DNA from: an uncultured Pontibacter sp.
Lineage (GTDB): Bacteria > Bacteroidota > Bacteroidia > Cytophagales > Hymenobacteraceae
NCBI RefSeq assembly: GCF_947495565.1
Contig: NZ_CANLZM010000002.1
Span: 457,978 to 521,977, forward strand
DNA length: 64,000 bases
Reading direction: 5' to 3'
The notes beneath the pieces are model-generated. The model saw only the letters and a program-made list of their open reading frames with translations, was not told the DNA's origin and did not search any database. Shown piece by piece: positions 25,891 through 34,316 of this stretch. Made by a program: the position numbers and the translations under genes. Position 1 is the first letter of the stretch. The number at the start of each line of letters is the position of its first letter.

Positions 25891-27716
25891 AGTACTTAGA
25901 AAACAGAAAATACGTAATTCAGGGCATATTTCTGGTGGTGGGCATTGTGTTCGCCATCCGGCTCTTCTATATCCAGGTTGTGGACAGTAGTTACAAGCAA
26001 GCTGCCGAGACCAACGCCATCAAATCCATCATCCAATATCCTTTCCGGGGGCTGATCTATGACCGCGAGGGCAAGCTTTTAGTCCAGAACACACCTGTAT
26101 ACGACCTGATGGTTGTTCCGAAGGATGTAAAGGATTTGGATACCCTGCGGCTGGCCGAACTGGTAAAACTACCGCTGGAAGACGTACGGGCACGTCTTAA
26201 AAAAGCCCGGTCCTTCTCTTATGTGCAGCCTTCGCCTTTTTACCAGAAGCTCAGCACACAGGAGTTTGCTTACATTCAGAATAACCTGATTGATTTTCCC
26301 GGCTTCTACATTAACGCTCGTACTGCGCGCGGCTATCCGCACCAAAGTTTAGGGCACGCGCTGGGTTATATTGCCGAGATCAGCCCAAAGCAATTGGAAG
26401 ACAGCATTTACAGAGGCTACCGCCCCGGCGACTATATTGGCAAAGCTGGCATAGAGTTGGAGTATGAAAAGTATTTGATGGGCCAGCGCGGCGTAAAGTA
26501 TAAAATGGTGAACGTGCGCGGCGTGGAGAAAGGCTCTTTCCGCGAGGGTGCCTTTGATACCTTGGCAGTGGCCGGCGAAAACCTTATAAGCACCATCGAC
26601 CTGGACCTGCAGGCCTACGGTGAGCACCTGATGAATGGCGCCAAAGGAAGTATAGTAGCTATTGAGCCATCTACCGGTGAGATTTTAGCCTACGTTTCAG
26701 CCCCTTTCTACGATCCGAACCTGTTTACCGGAAAAGACTACGGCAAAAACTACATGGCCCTGCTCCAGGACTCTAATAAAACCATGTTCAACCGTCCCAT
26801 CATGGCAGACCAGAACCCGCCGGGTTCTATCTTTAAACTGACGCAGGCGCTGATTGCACTGGAAGAAGGTGTTATTTCCCCAAATACTACTTTCGCCTGC
26901 AACAAATCACTTGTAAACTGCCACCAGCACCCATCCCCGCTTAACCTGTACGGGGCAGTGCAGCACTCCTGCAACCCGTGGTTTTACCAGGCATACAAGG
27001 CACTCATTAACCAAGGAAAGTCTGCTAACACCTTTACCGATACCGCTATTGGCTTGAAAGAATGGCGTGAGAAGGTGCTGAGCTTCGGCTTTGGCCAGCA
27101 GCTGGGCATTGATATACCTGGCGAGAAAAAAGGCATTGTAGCCTCTACTGACCTCTATGACCGGGTTTATGGCAAAAACCGCTGGAAGTACTCTACTATT
27201 TACTCGCTCAGCATAGGACAGGGAGAGCTTGGCGTTACGCCGCTGCAAATGGCAAACTTCATGTCTGTTGTCGCTAACAGAGGCTACTACATTACGCCGC
27301 ATATTATCCGCTCGGTGGGCAATGACGGCAAGCCGCTGAAGGAGTACCAGGAAAAGCATTATGCCGCTGTAAGTCCGCAGCACTTTGAGCCAATTATTGC
27401 AGGTATGTCGGAAGTTGTGCGCGCAGGTACAGGCCGCAGAGCCAACCTGCAAAAAGTAGGTATTGAAGTATGCGGCAAAACCGGTACTGCACAGAACCCG
27501 CAGGGCCCGGACCATGCCGTGTTTGTAGCTTTCGCACCAAAGGACAATCCTAAAATTGCCATCGCTGTTTACGTGGAGCACGGCAAGTGGGGAGGCCAAT
27601 CTGCGGCTCCTATTGCAGGCCTGATGATTGAGCAATACCTGACAGATACTGTTACCATTAAGGAGCAGGAGAAATGGGTGCTGAGCAGAGAGTACCTCAA
27701 CATCAAATCAAAGTAA
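25887..27716 (+). CDS. mrdA: Penicillin-binding protein 2, peptidoglycan transpeptidase
   Basis: Class B PBP that cross-links side-wall peptidoglycan in the rod complex. The 609-aa product has one N-terminal membrane helix (about residues 10-28) and a dimerisation/pedestal region. The transpeptidase motifs are SIFK (active Ser near 313), SCN (near 361) and KTGT (near 530). The early RGLIYDREGKLLVQN segment is the family's conserved motif. It overlaps mreD and is followed by rodA, the matching glycosyltransferase, 4 bp later. Confidence 0.95.
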   Translation: MKYLENRKYVIQGIFLVVGIVFAIRLFYIQVVDSSYKQAAETNAIKSIIQYPFRGLIYDREGKLLVQNTPVYDLMVVPKDVKDLDTLRLAELVKLPLEDVRARLKKARSFSYVQPSPFYQKLSTQEFAYIQNNLIDFPGFYINARTARGYPHQSLGHALGYIAEISPKQLEDSIYRGYRPGDYIGKAGIELEYEKYLMGQRGVKYKMVNVRGVEKGSFREGAFDTLAVAGENLISTIDLDLQAYGEHLMNGAKGSIVAIEPSTGEILAYVSAPFYDPNLFTGKDYGKNYMALLQDSNKTMFNRPIMADQNPPGSIFKLTQALIALEEGVISPNTTFACNKSLVNCHQHPSPLNLYGAVQHSCNPWFYQAYKALINQGKSANTFTDTAIGLKEWREKVLSFGFGQQLGIDIPGEKKGIVASTDLYDRVYGKNRWKYSTIYSLSIGQGELGVTPLQMANFMSVVANRGYYITPHIIRSVGNDGKPLKEYQEKHYAAVSPQHFEPIIAGMSEVVRAGTGRRANLQKVGIEVCGKTGTAQNPQGPDHAVFVAFAPKDNPKIAIAVYVEHGKWGGQSAAPIAGLMIEQYLTDTVTIKEQEKWVLSREYLNIKSK

Positions 27717-27720
27717 GGTT

Positions 27721-29040
27721 ATGGAGAAAGTACTCGGACAATCGTTGACAAGCGCTACACCCCACAGCCGCCGCAGTTCTAGCTTTATCACCCCGCACCT
27801 AGATTGGGTAACCGTGTTGCTATACTTCCTGCTGGTTGCCTTAGGTTGGATGAATATCTACGCCGCCGTTTATAGCCCTGACAATGTGATCAACATTTTC
27901 AGCATGGATATAAACTCCGGCAAGCAGCTAGCCTGGATTGGGGCTTCTTTTCTGTTGATCATCGTGCTGCTTGTAGTAGACCATAAGGTGTATGAACATT
28001 TGGCCTATCCCATATATGGTTTTATTATCCTGTTGCTGCTGGTCACGCTGGTAGTAGCAAAACCCATTGCTGGCTCGCGCTCGTGGCTGGATTTGGGTGG
28101 CGGTATACGCCTACAGCCAGCCGAACTGGCAAAATTTGCTACTGCGCTGGCGGCCTCCAGGTTTCTGGGAAGTGTAAACCTGCGGCAGCAGAATTTTAAA
28201 GACCAGATGATATTGGCCGCCATCACCTTCGTGCCACCGATTATTATTGTGCTGCAAAACGAGACAGGCTCTGCCTTGGTGTTTGCTGCTTTTATACTTG
28301 CTTATTTCCGCGAAGGCATGTCGCCACTTATACTTATTATTGGCGGGTCTGCAGCGGCCATTTTTATACTTACGCTGCTGGTGCCAAAGCTCTACCTTAT
28401 TGCTGCCGTTACTATTCTGATGGCGCTGGCCACCTGGATGGATTATCGCCTGCTACGGCGCTTTAAGGTTATGATTGGGCTTTGGATAGTGGTGGTCGGC
28501 ATGATCTTCAGCGTAGATTTTTTTGTGAATGATGTACTGCAGCCGCACCAGCAGAACCGTATTAAGGCGCTTATCAACCCGGAGGCAGACCCGTTGGGCT
28601 ATGGCTGGAATGTTACGCAGTCTAAGATCGCGATTGGGTCTGGCGGCTTCTGGGGCAAAGGCTTTTTGGAGGGCACTCAAACGAAGTTCGACTTTGTGCC
28701 GGAGCAAAGTACAGACTTTATCTTCTGCACTATCGGAGAGGAACATGGTTGGGTGGGCAGCACCGTTCTTATAGGAATATTCCTGCTGCTCCTGATCCGG
28801 ATTGTAGGCATTGCCGAGCGGCAAAAGTCCGTCTTTGCCCGAACCTATGGCTATTGCGTAGCCTCTATCATATTCTTCCATTTCTTAGTGAACGTCGGGA
28901 TGACCATTGGTCTGGCGCCGGTGGTAGGTATTCCTCTGCCATTCTTCAGCTACGGCGGCTCCTCACTGTGGTCTTTCACAATCCTGCTGTTTATACTTTT
29001 AGCAATAGACGCTAACAGAGCAAAGGATTTGGCGAGGTAA
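27721..29040 (+). CDS. rodA: Rod shape-determining SEDS glycosyltransferase RodA
   Basis: SEDS-family polymerase that makes glycan strands with PBP2. The 439-aa product has about ten membrane helices. Signature parts include GSRSWLDLGGGIRLQPAELAKFA, the catalytic-loop Asp region TQSKIAIGSGGFWGKGF / TDFIFCTIGEEHGWVG, and the end GIPLPFFSYGGSSLWS. It contains several TTATACTT motifs encoding Ile-Leu with ATA-CTT codons, although nearby Ile and Leu codons are mostly ATC/ATT and CTG. It ends the operon. Confidence 0.95.
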   Translation: MEKVLGQSLTSATPHSRRSSSFITPHLDWVTVLLYFLLVALGWMNIYAAVYSPDNVINIFSMDINSGKQLAWIGASFLLIIVLLVVDHKVYEHLAYPIYGFIILLLLVTLVVAKPIAGSRSWLDLGGGIRLQPAELAKFATALAASRFLGSVNLRQQNFKDQMILAAITFVPPIIIVLQNETGSALVFAAFILAYFREGMSPLILIIGGSAAAIFILTLLVPKLYLIAAVTILMALATWMDYRLLRRFKVMIGLWIVVVGMIFSVDFFVNDVLQPHQQNRIKALINPEADPLGYGWNVTQSKIAIGSGGFWGKGFLEGTQTKFDFVPEQSTDFIFCTIGEEHGWVGSTVLIGIFLLLLIRIVGIAERQKSVFARTYGYCVASIIFFHFLVNVGMTIGLAPVVGIPLPFFSYGGSSLWSFTILLFILLAIDANRAKDLAR

Positions 29041-29113
29041 ATTCTGATTTAAGATAAGCTCGATAAGTGTGTAGTTATACTTACCAAGAGATAATAAACA
29101 CAAGAGATAATAG

Positions 29114-29164
29114 ACAGCTAAAGGGCTGTAAGTTAATAACTTACAGCCCTTTAGCTGTTTTAAT
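29114..29164 (+). terminator. Terminator after the mre-rodA operon
   Basis: Perfect 22-bp arms (29114-29135 and 29137-29158), followed by TTTTAATT. It is an unusually long perfect stem. Confidence 0.85.
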
Positions 29165-29166
29165 TA

Positions 29167-29188
29167 GTACCAGGAGCGGGAATCGAAC
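29167..29188 (-). repeat. att-like direct repeat: copy of the tRNA-Leu 3' end
   Basis: These 22 bp are identical to 31034-31055, which covers the 3' acceptor and T-arm of tRNA-Leu(UAA). The match stops inside the T-stem and the rest of a tRNA is absent. A duplicated tRNA 3' end is the usual scar left by a tyrosine-integrase insertion. Confidence 0.85.
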
Positions 29189-29293
29189 GCGATTGCCCGA
29201 AGGTCTTAAACCTTAAAAGGCCCTTTACAGGATTTATTTTATGTTTGTTTAATTTGAATACAGATAGATTTTACCAGCTACTGACTCGAAAAC

Positions 29294-29327
29294 TGACGCA
29301 AGATATAGTGACGCAGATACTGACGCA
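29294..29327. repeat. TGACGCA repeats at the island left end
   Basis: Three direct copies of TGACGCA at 29294, 29309 and 29321. Matching copies occur at the other end of the island. They are candidate integrase or excisionase arm-binding sites. Confidence 0.6.
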
Positions 29328-29354
29328 GGCTTATTCTAACCATAGCTTTGCTTA

Positions 29355-29642
29355 TCAAAGCTTGCCATTACTCGATAACATCTCAATGTATGAAACCTCA
29401 CTAAATGTACAATCGAAATATTTCTCCATTTTATCAGGATCATCGAAGCACAGCTGCTTCTTTATGCTCGACATTAAGCTCTTACCATAGTCGCGCCCGT
29501 CGTGGCTAAGGAATGTATTGACACGAGTCTTTTTCCCATCAACCATAAGCACAAAGTGTTTATGATGCTTTCTAGCCTTTTGTCTCTCAAACCCTTTTTT
29601 CTCTAATACCTTTTCAATATCGGAAGCACTTCTAATTTTCAC
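29355..29642 (-). CDS. HicA-like toxin candidate
   Basis: A 95-aa basic protein resembling HicA mRNA interferases, which have a small dsRBD-like fold with a catalytic His. Matching parts are the start IEKVLEKKGFERQKARKHHKHFVLMVDGKKTRV, where HicA has GF...GSHH, and the region SHDGRDYGKSLMSSIKKQLCF, where HicA has H...L..IlkqaG. It is 20-30 residues longer than typical HicA because of a C-terminal tail (DDPDKMEKYFDCTF...). Its ATG overlaps the stop of the upstream 335-aa gene by 4 bp. The toxin role is inferred from this similarity and arrangement. Confidence 0.6.
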   Translation of the reverse strand: MKIRSASDIEKVLEKKGFERQKARKHHKHFVLMVDGKKTRVNTFLSHDGRDYGKSLMSSIKKQLCFDDPDKMEKYFDCTFSEVSYIEMLSSNGKL

Positions 29643-30646
29643 CTTGTCCCTCCTTCCTCAACTCGGTGGACTAATGACATAAGCATGTCTTTTAATTGCT
29701 TTGCACCCTCAGTTAGATTTACATCTTCCTCTAATGCATAAGACTCATATAAGCTAATGAAAGTAAAGTTGAATGCTTCTTCAGCATCTTCTCGTGTTTC
29801 TCCCCACACAGCAATTTCAAGAGGCTCATATATGAATTGTAAACCCTCCTCATCTACCTGTACCGTTACCTCAATTTTTTCATTAAGGATAATTGTCATC
29901 TCCCCAGGCAAGGAAATTCGTTCTGGGAAATAAGGAAGTTCATCCATAGGCACATTTGTAAATGCAATAACTTTACGAATGCTCTTCTTACTGAAGATTT
30001 GGTCAGAAGATTCATCAACCTCAAAATAGGCTCTCATGAATTTTGTCTTAGGCTCCTCTGATTTAACCTTCTCCCTAGATGGTGTTATTTCTGATATTAT
30101 AGTTACAGGAAGATCTCTTAATAGATGTTCAATTCCATTACTACTTGGCTTGACGATTACACTATAATTCGGCGAGCTATGTATGCTTCGGAATATAGGG
30201 CTGTATATTGCTCTTCTTTCGTCTTCTGTAAATTTAGATTTGATTCGATTTCGACTTGTAGTAGATGCTAAATCTGAATACAGTACATCTTCTTTAAAAT
30301 TTTGAAAGGTTTCCTTCTTCCAACTCAAGCCCTCACCTCTCATCAGTACATCATACTTACTTGCGGTTATATAGTCGGGAGCAAGAGCAGCACCAAAACT
30401 CTCATATTTGAGATCAACTATAAGCAGAGGGAATTGGTCATTTTCCATTTTCTTCACTTCTTTAGTTTGGGATGTAAAGTCATGTCGAAAAATCACCTCT
30501 GCATATCTTGCGTATGATTCTTGTAAACTACTTAACATCTTAATAAGTACATCAACTGCTACAGCATGATCTTGCCTAGCCTTGGGTACTATCCTTAAGA
30601 AGAAAGCCATTTCTCTAAGTTTGTCTAAATACTCGCTTTCCATCAA
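29639..30646 (-). CDS. 335-aa protein with HicB-like C-terminus (putative antitoxin, enlarged)
   Basis: The C-terminal part (about residues 254-305) reads EKIEVTVQVDEEGLQFIYEPLEIAVWGETREDAEEAFNFT. This is the strand pair, G-T/R-EA helix pattern of HicB partial-RNase-H antitoxin domains. The first 250 residues match nothing I recognise; they are helical at first and then mixed. Normal HicB is about 70-150 aa, so this is a fusion or a distinct family. It is encoded before and overlaps the HicA-like gene by 4 bp. An antitoxin, sensor or defence role is possible; none is shown. It is AT-rich and lies on a tRNA-borne island. Confidence 0.6.
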   Translation of the reverse strand: MMESEYLDKLREMAFFLRIVPKARQDHAVAVDVLIKMLSSLQESYARYAEVIFRHDFTSQTKEVKKMENDQFPLLIVDLKYESFGAALAPDYITASKYDVLMRGEGLSWKKETFQNFKEDVLYSDLASTTSRNRIKSKFTEDERRAIYSPIFRSIHSSPNYSVIVKPSSNGIEHLLRDLPVTIISEITPSREKVKSEEPKTKFMRAYFEVDESSDQIFSKKSIRKVIAFTNVPMDELPYFPERISLPGEMTIILNEKIEVTVQVDEEGLQFIYEPLEIAVWGETREDAEEAFNFTFISLYESYALEEDVNLTEGAKQLKDMLMSLVHRVEEGGTR

Positions 30647-30968
30647 TGTTGAATGATCTTATATTTTTAAGGTCCCTAATGTCTCTAAAACATCATCTAG
30701 TTTTGATTGTACAGATTCAATAACTAAAGATGTTTTAACAATTTCCCTTGAAAGTATAAAGTTATATACAGATAGCAAAATATTGTTAGTACTTTATCTG
30801 CTTCCTCCACTAAACATTGGTATGTAGACAAGTATTTTACTCTTGAAACTGGAGCGGGAATACCTACCCCGCTCTCATTCTGAAAAAAGTGGATCTAAAG
30901 GCCCCGTAGAGGCTTTTTGGAAGTATAAAAAAAGCGGTGCAGATTGCAAAAGGAGGTGATTTGAGTCA

Positions 30969-30991
30969 CTGACGCAAAAACCTTGCGTCAG
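30969..30991. repeat. Inverted CTGACGCAA pair at the island right end
   Basis: CTGACGCAA (30969-30977) and TTGCGTCAG (30983-30991) form a perfect 9-bp palindrome with a 5-nt spacer. It shares TGACGCA with the left-end repeats. Confidence 0.65.
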
Positions 30992-30994
30992 CAA

Positions 30995-31029
30995 AAAAGC
31001 CCTGTAACCTTTTGGTTTACAGGGCTTTT
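30995..31029 (-). terminator. Terminator after tRNA-Leu
   Basis: AAAAGCCCTGTAA and TTACAGGGCTTTT form a 13-bp stem. On the minus strand it is followed by a T-run, so it ends the tRNA transcript; it could also act on the other strand. Confidence 0.8.
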
Positions 31030-31034
31030 CATCG

Positions 31035-31118
31035 TACCAGGAGCGGGAATCGAACCCGCACGAGCTTGCGCTCACAAGATTTTAAGTCTTGCGTGTCTAC
31101 CAGTTCCACCATCCCGGC
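31035..31118 (-). tRNA. tRNA-Leu (UAA)
   Basis: An 84-nt class II tRNA. Acceptor GCCGGGA pairs with TCCTGGT, with discriminator A. The anticodon stem CAAGA/TCTTG encloses CTTAAAA, giving anticodon TAA (31082-31084). The variable arm is GAGCGCAAGCTC and the T-arm is GCGGG-TTCGATT-CCCGC. CCA is not encoded. Its 3' end is the integration site of the island to its left. Confidence 0.97.
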
Positions 31119-31147
31119 AATCTTCAGGCTGATCCTGAAGAGGTGAC

Positions 31148-31182
31148 TTTAAAAAACAAAGACGTTGCTTATCACAACGTCT
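31148..31182 (-). terminator. Hairpin between tRNA-Gly and tRNA-Leu
   Basis: GACGTTG (31161-31167) pairs with CAACGTC (31175-31181) and is followed on the minus strand by TTTGTTTTTT. It could be a terminator. However, I see no separate promoter for tRNA-Leu, so it may be a processing or read-through structure. Confidence 0.45.
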
Positions 31183-31200
31183 CTTGTCTTCTTTTAAGCG

Positions 31201-31273
31201 AGCGGGAGACGGGATTCGAACCCGCGGCCTCGACCTTGGCAAGGTCGCGCTCTACCAACTGAGCTACTCCCGC
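31201..31273 (-). tRNA. tRNA-Gly (GCC)
   Basis: A 73-nt tRNA: acceptor GCGGGAG / CTCCCGC, D-arm AGCTCAGTTGGTAGAGC, anticodon stem CGACC/GGTCG around TTGCCAA (anticodon GCC), and T-arm GCGGG-TTCGAAT-CCCGT. The discriminator is T and CCA is not encoded. Confidence 0.97.
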
Positions 31274-31318
31274 TTTTGTTTTTTTATTTCGCTAAACCTC
31301 CGTAGTGATTTAGTGATG

Positions 31319-31349
31319 CAAAGATATAGACAAATTCTGAGATGTCAAG
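31319..31349 (-). promoter_or_regulatory. Promoter of the tRNA-Gly/tRNA-Leu unit
   Basis: On the minus strand, CTTG (31346-31349), a 19-bp gap, then TATCTTTG (31319-31326). The expected TSS is about 40 nt before tRNA-Gly. Confidence 0.6.
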
Positions 31350-31540
31350 TCCCTCTCTAAAAAAAATTGCATCCAAGTGCTCTTCTTACTGATTATCAGG
31401 GAGAAAATTTTTCAAACTTTTTTAACAAGAATTTGTGCTGCCTGCCGCTGCACCTTCATCTGAATGTAAATTTATACTTCTTGAGCCGGAAAACAAGCAA
31501 ATTTATACTTTAAGCACCAGCTTGCCGGGATCAGAAACAC

Positions 31541-31584
31541 AAAAAAGCCGGTGCAGTTATACTTCAACGTATAGCCGCACCGGC
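31541..31584 (-). terminator. Terminator after mutS
   Basis: GCCGGTGC (31547-31554) pairs with GCACCGGC (31577-31584), with inner TTATAC/GTATAG pairing. A T-run follows on the minus strand. The stem includes a TATACTT motif. Confidence 0.8.
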
Positions 31585-31607
31585 AGAAAAATTTGCTCCA
31601 GGCTTTT

Positions 31608-34241
31608 TTAGCGCATGCCAGCCTTTTCTTTATCCTGAAGCAGCAGTTTTAACTCATTCAGTTTTAGCAGGGCCTCTACGGGCGTTATGGTGTTTATATC
31701 AAGCTGCTCCATTAGCTCCTTCACGCGCTCCAATTGCGGGTCGTGCAGCTCAAACATGCTTAGCTGGTAGTTACTCTTCGGCACCGCCTTCATTTTCTGC
31801 TGCGGGGCCTGCTCCGACACTTTCTCCTTCTCCAGGTGGTGCATGATCTCATCGGCGCGCAGCACCACATTGTTGGGCATACCGGCCATCTGTGCCACAT
31901 GTATACCAAAGCTGTGCTCGCTGCCGCCCGGCACCAGTTTGCGCATAAACAGAATTTTGCCTCCTGCCTCGCGCACCGACACGTTATAGTTTTTCACGCG
32001 CGGCAGTTCCTCAGCCAGTTGGTTCAGCTCGTGGTAGTGCGTCGCGAAAAGGGTTTTGGCTTTAAACTTCGGGTGGTTGTGCAGGTGCTCCACAATGGCC
32101 CAGGCAATGGAAATGCCATCATACGTGCTGGTGCCGCGGCCAATCTCATCCATTAGCACCAGGCTGCGGTCCGAGAGGTTGTTGAGTATACTTGCCGTTT
32201 CAGTCATCTCCACCATAAACGTAGACTCGCCTTTCGACAAGTTATCCGAAGCGCCCACGCGGGTAAATATTTTATCTATGATGCCGATTTGCGCGGCCTC
32301 TGCCGGCACAAAGGAGCCGATCTGGGCCATCAATACCATTAGGGCCGTCTGACGTAGCAGAGCGCTTTTACCAGCCATGTTAGGGCCTGTAATAATGATC
32401 ACCTGCTGCTCCTCGTTATCCAGGAAAATATCGTTTGGCACGTAAGTTTCGCCAAGCGGCAGCTGTTTCTCAATAACCGGATGGCGACCTTTTTTAATAT
32501 GGAGGATGTGGCTGTCGTTGACCTCGGGCTTGACGTAGTTGCTGCTCAGGGCAATGCCGGCAAAAGCGCTCAGGCAATCAATCACACCGATAACTTTGGC
32601 GTTTTGCTGCACCTGCGCCACATAATCCATGGCATAAAGTACCAGCTCATTAAACAGACTAAACTCAATGGTATAAATGCGCTCCTCGGCATTCAGGATT
32701 TTCTCCTCGTAGGTCTTTAGCTCTTCGGTGATATAGCGCTCAGCGTTAACCAGGGTTTGCTTGCGTATCCAGGAGGCAGGCACTTTGTCTTTGTGCGCAT
32801 GCGTCACCTCCAGGTAGTAACCAAAAACTTTGTTATAGGCGATTTTAAGCGAACTGATGCCTGTGTTCTTGATCTCGCGCTGCTGCAGCTGCGCCAGGTA
32901 ATCTTTCCCCGAAAAAGCAATGGCACGCAGTTCATCTAGCTCCTCGTTCACGCCCTCGTTGATCATGTTGCCCTGGTTGGTAAGCATGGGCGGCTCCGGC
33001 TTCAGCACATTGCGGATTTCCTCGCGCAAGCCATCGCAGGGGGCCAGCTGATCGGCCAGTTTTACCAAGGCAGGGATATTGCTGGCAGCAAGTAGTTTTT
33101 TGATCGGAAGTATAGCTTCCAGCGCTTTAGCCAGTTGCACCAGCTCACGCGGGTTTACGCGGCGCACGGCCACTTTTGAAATCAGGCGCTCTAGGTCGCT
33201 GATCTGCTTCAGGTGCTGTACCAACTCATCCAGCAGCTCGCGGTGCTGTGTCAGGGCCTCTACAGTATCCAAGCGGCGGCGAATCTGGGTAACTTCCTTC
33301 AGCGGCAGCACTACCCATTTTTTAAGCAGGCGTGCCCCCATGGGCGTCACGGTTTGGTCGAGCACGTTGATCAGCGGAACGCCTTCCGGATGCTGCGGAT
33401 ACACCAGCTCGAGGTTGCGCACGGTAAAGCGGTCGAGCCATACATATTTATCTTCTTCCAGGCGGGAGATGGTGGCAATATGGATGATCTCGTTGTGCTG
33501 CGTTTCGGAGAGGTAGTGCAGGATGGTGCCCGCCGAAATAATGGCTTCGCTCATGCCTTCTATACCAAAACCTTTGAGCGAGGCCGTTCCGAACTGCCTT
33601 GTCAGCGATTCATAGGCGTAATCATACTTAAACACCCACTCCTCCAGAGCGTAGTACCGGAAATCGGGTCCATAGCGCTCGGTAAAGGTTTCTTTTTCGC
33701 GTTTGCAGAAAAGTACTTCGGCAGGTGCCAGGCTTTGCAGCAGCTTCCCGATGTAGTTTTTATCGCCCTGCGCTGTAATAAACTCACCCGTGGAAACATC
33801 TAGAAAAGACACGCCTGTTTCGGTTTTACCAAAGTGCACGGCGGCCAGGTAATTATTGCTGCGGCGCTCCAGCACCTGGTCGTTAAACGACACGCCGGGC
33901 GTTACGAGCTCGGTTACGCCTCGCTTCACGATGCCCTTTACCGTTTTCGGGTCTTCAAGCTGGTCGCAGATGGCTACGCGCTCACCGGCACGCACCAGTT
34001 TGGGCAGGTAGGTATCTAAAGAGTGATGCGGAAAGCCGGCCAGTGCCGTTTCCGAGGATGAGCCTGCACCGCGCTTAGTCAGCACAATATCCAGTATCTT
34101 ACTGGCCTTGACGGCATCCTCGCCAAAGGTCTCGTAAAAATCCCCTACCCTAAACAGCAGCAGCGCCCCCGGATGCTTTGCCTTGATAGCGTTGTATTGC
34201 TTCATCAGCGGGGTTACTGTGCTTTTGCCTTCTCCTTTCAT
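31608..34241 (-). CDS. mutS: DNA mismatch repair protein MutS
   Basis: Mismatch-recognition ATPase, 877 aa. The N-terminal mismatch-binding domain has TPLMKQYNAIKAKHPGALLLFRVGDFYETFGEDA, including the F-x-E wedge (FYETFGEDA). Connector, lever and clamp domains follow. The ATPase has Walker A GPNMAGKS near residue 620, the STFMVEM and DEIGRGTSTYDG motifs, and FATHYHEL. The C-terminus ends with the short dimer region INTITPVEALLKLNELK. It is divergent from a TrmH-family gene across a REP-like cluster. Confidence 0.97.
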   Translation of the reverse strand: MKGEGKSTVTPLMKQYNAIKAKHPGALLLFRVGDFYETFGEDAVKASKILDIVLTKRGAGSSSETALAGFPHHSLDTYLPKLVRAGERVAICDQLEDPKTVKGIVKRGVTELVTPGVSFNDQVLERRSNNYLAAVHFGKTETGVSFLDVSTGEFITAQGDKNYIGKLLQSLAPAEVLFCKREKETFTERYGPDFRYYALEEWVFKYDYAYESLTRQFGTASLKGFGIEGMSEAIISAGTILHYLSETQHNEIIHIATISRLEEDKYVWLDRFTVRNLELVYPQHPEGVPLINVLDQTVTPMGARLLKKWVVLPLKEVTQIRRRLDTVEALTQHRELLDELVQHLKQISDLERLISKVAVRRVNPRELVQLAKALEAILPIKKLLAASNIPALVKLADQLAPCDGLREEIRNVLKPEPPMLTNQGNMINEGVNEELDELRAIAFSGKDYLAQLQQREIKNTGISSLKIAYNKVFGYYLEVTHAHKDKVPASWIRKQTLVNAERYITEELKTYEEKILNAEERIYTIEFSLFNELVLYAMDYVAQVQQNAKVIGVIDCLSAFAGIALSSNYVKPEVNDSHILHIKKGRHPVIEKQLPLGETYVPNDIFLDNEEQQVIIITGPNMAGKSALLRQTALMVLMAQIGSFVPAEAAQIGIIDKIFTRVGASDNLSKGESTFMVEMTETASILNNLSDRSLVLMDEIGRGTSTYDGISIAWAIVEHLHNHPKFKAKTLFATHYHELNQLAEELPRVKNYNVSVREAGGKILFMRKLVPGGSEHSFGIHVAQMAGMPNNVVLRADEIMHHLEKEKVSEQAPQQKMKAVPKSNYQLSMFELHDPQLERVKELMEQLDINTITPVEALLKLNELKLLLQDKEKAGMR

Positions 34242-34316
34242 ACTGTTCTATACTTTGCCGGATGCTGGTGCACCGCGATTTATACTTGTAACTGATGCTT
34301 GGGAATGAACTTCTAC

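Larger units (their letters stand above)
29041..29354. other. Gap after rodA: terminator, tRNA remnant and island left end
   Basis: About 310 bp holding the rodA terminator, the duplicated tRNA-Leu 3' end and the TGACGCA repeats (each listed separately). I see no gene in it; the short open frame across the repeats is not protein-like. Confidence 0.7.
30647..31034. other. Non-coding right part of the island
   Basis: About 390 bp without a convincing gene. It contains GAGCGGG...CCCGCTC (30852-30874), a small hairpin sharing 11 bp (GGAGCGGGAAT) with the tRNA T-arm, two AAGTATA motifs, the TGACGCA pair and a terminator stem. The promoter for the minus-strand gene pair should lie in its left part, but I find no full TAnnTTTG there. 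Confidence 0.6.
29167..31055. mobile_element. Mini genomic island inserted at tRNA-Leu(UAA)
   Basis: About 1.9 kb bounded by 22-bp direct repeats from the tRNA 3' end. The intact tRNA is on the right and the remnant on the left. TGACGCA repeats near both ends look like recombinase arm sites. The DNA is clearly more AT-rich than neighbours and has two overlapping minus-strand genes. No integrase or other mobility gene is present, so it was either moved in trans or has lost its integrase. Confidence 0.75.
31274..31607. other. Gap between tRNA-Gly and mutS
   Basis: About 330 bp. It holds the tRNA promoter, three TATACTT motifs and the mutS terminator. No gene or further structure is seen. Confidence 0.7.

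Noticed and set aside
29167..29230. Possible second tRNA gene
   Set aside because: Only the T-arm and acceptor 3' half match tRNA-Leu; there is no D-arm or anticodon arm. It is an att-type remnant.
29245..29490. 81-aa open frame on the + strand at the island left end
   Set aside because: It runs through the TGACGCA repeats and antisense to the HicA-like gene, with low-complexity QLLTRKLTQDIVTQILTQ sequence. It is not a convincing protein.
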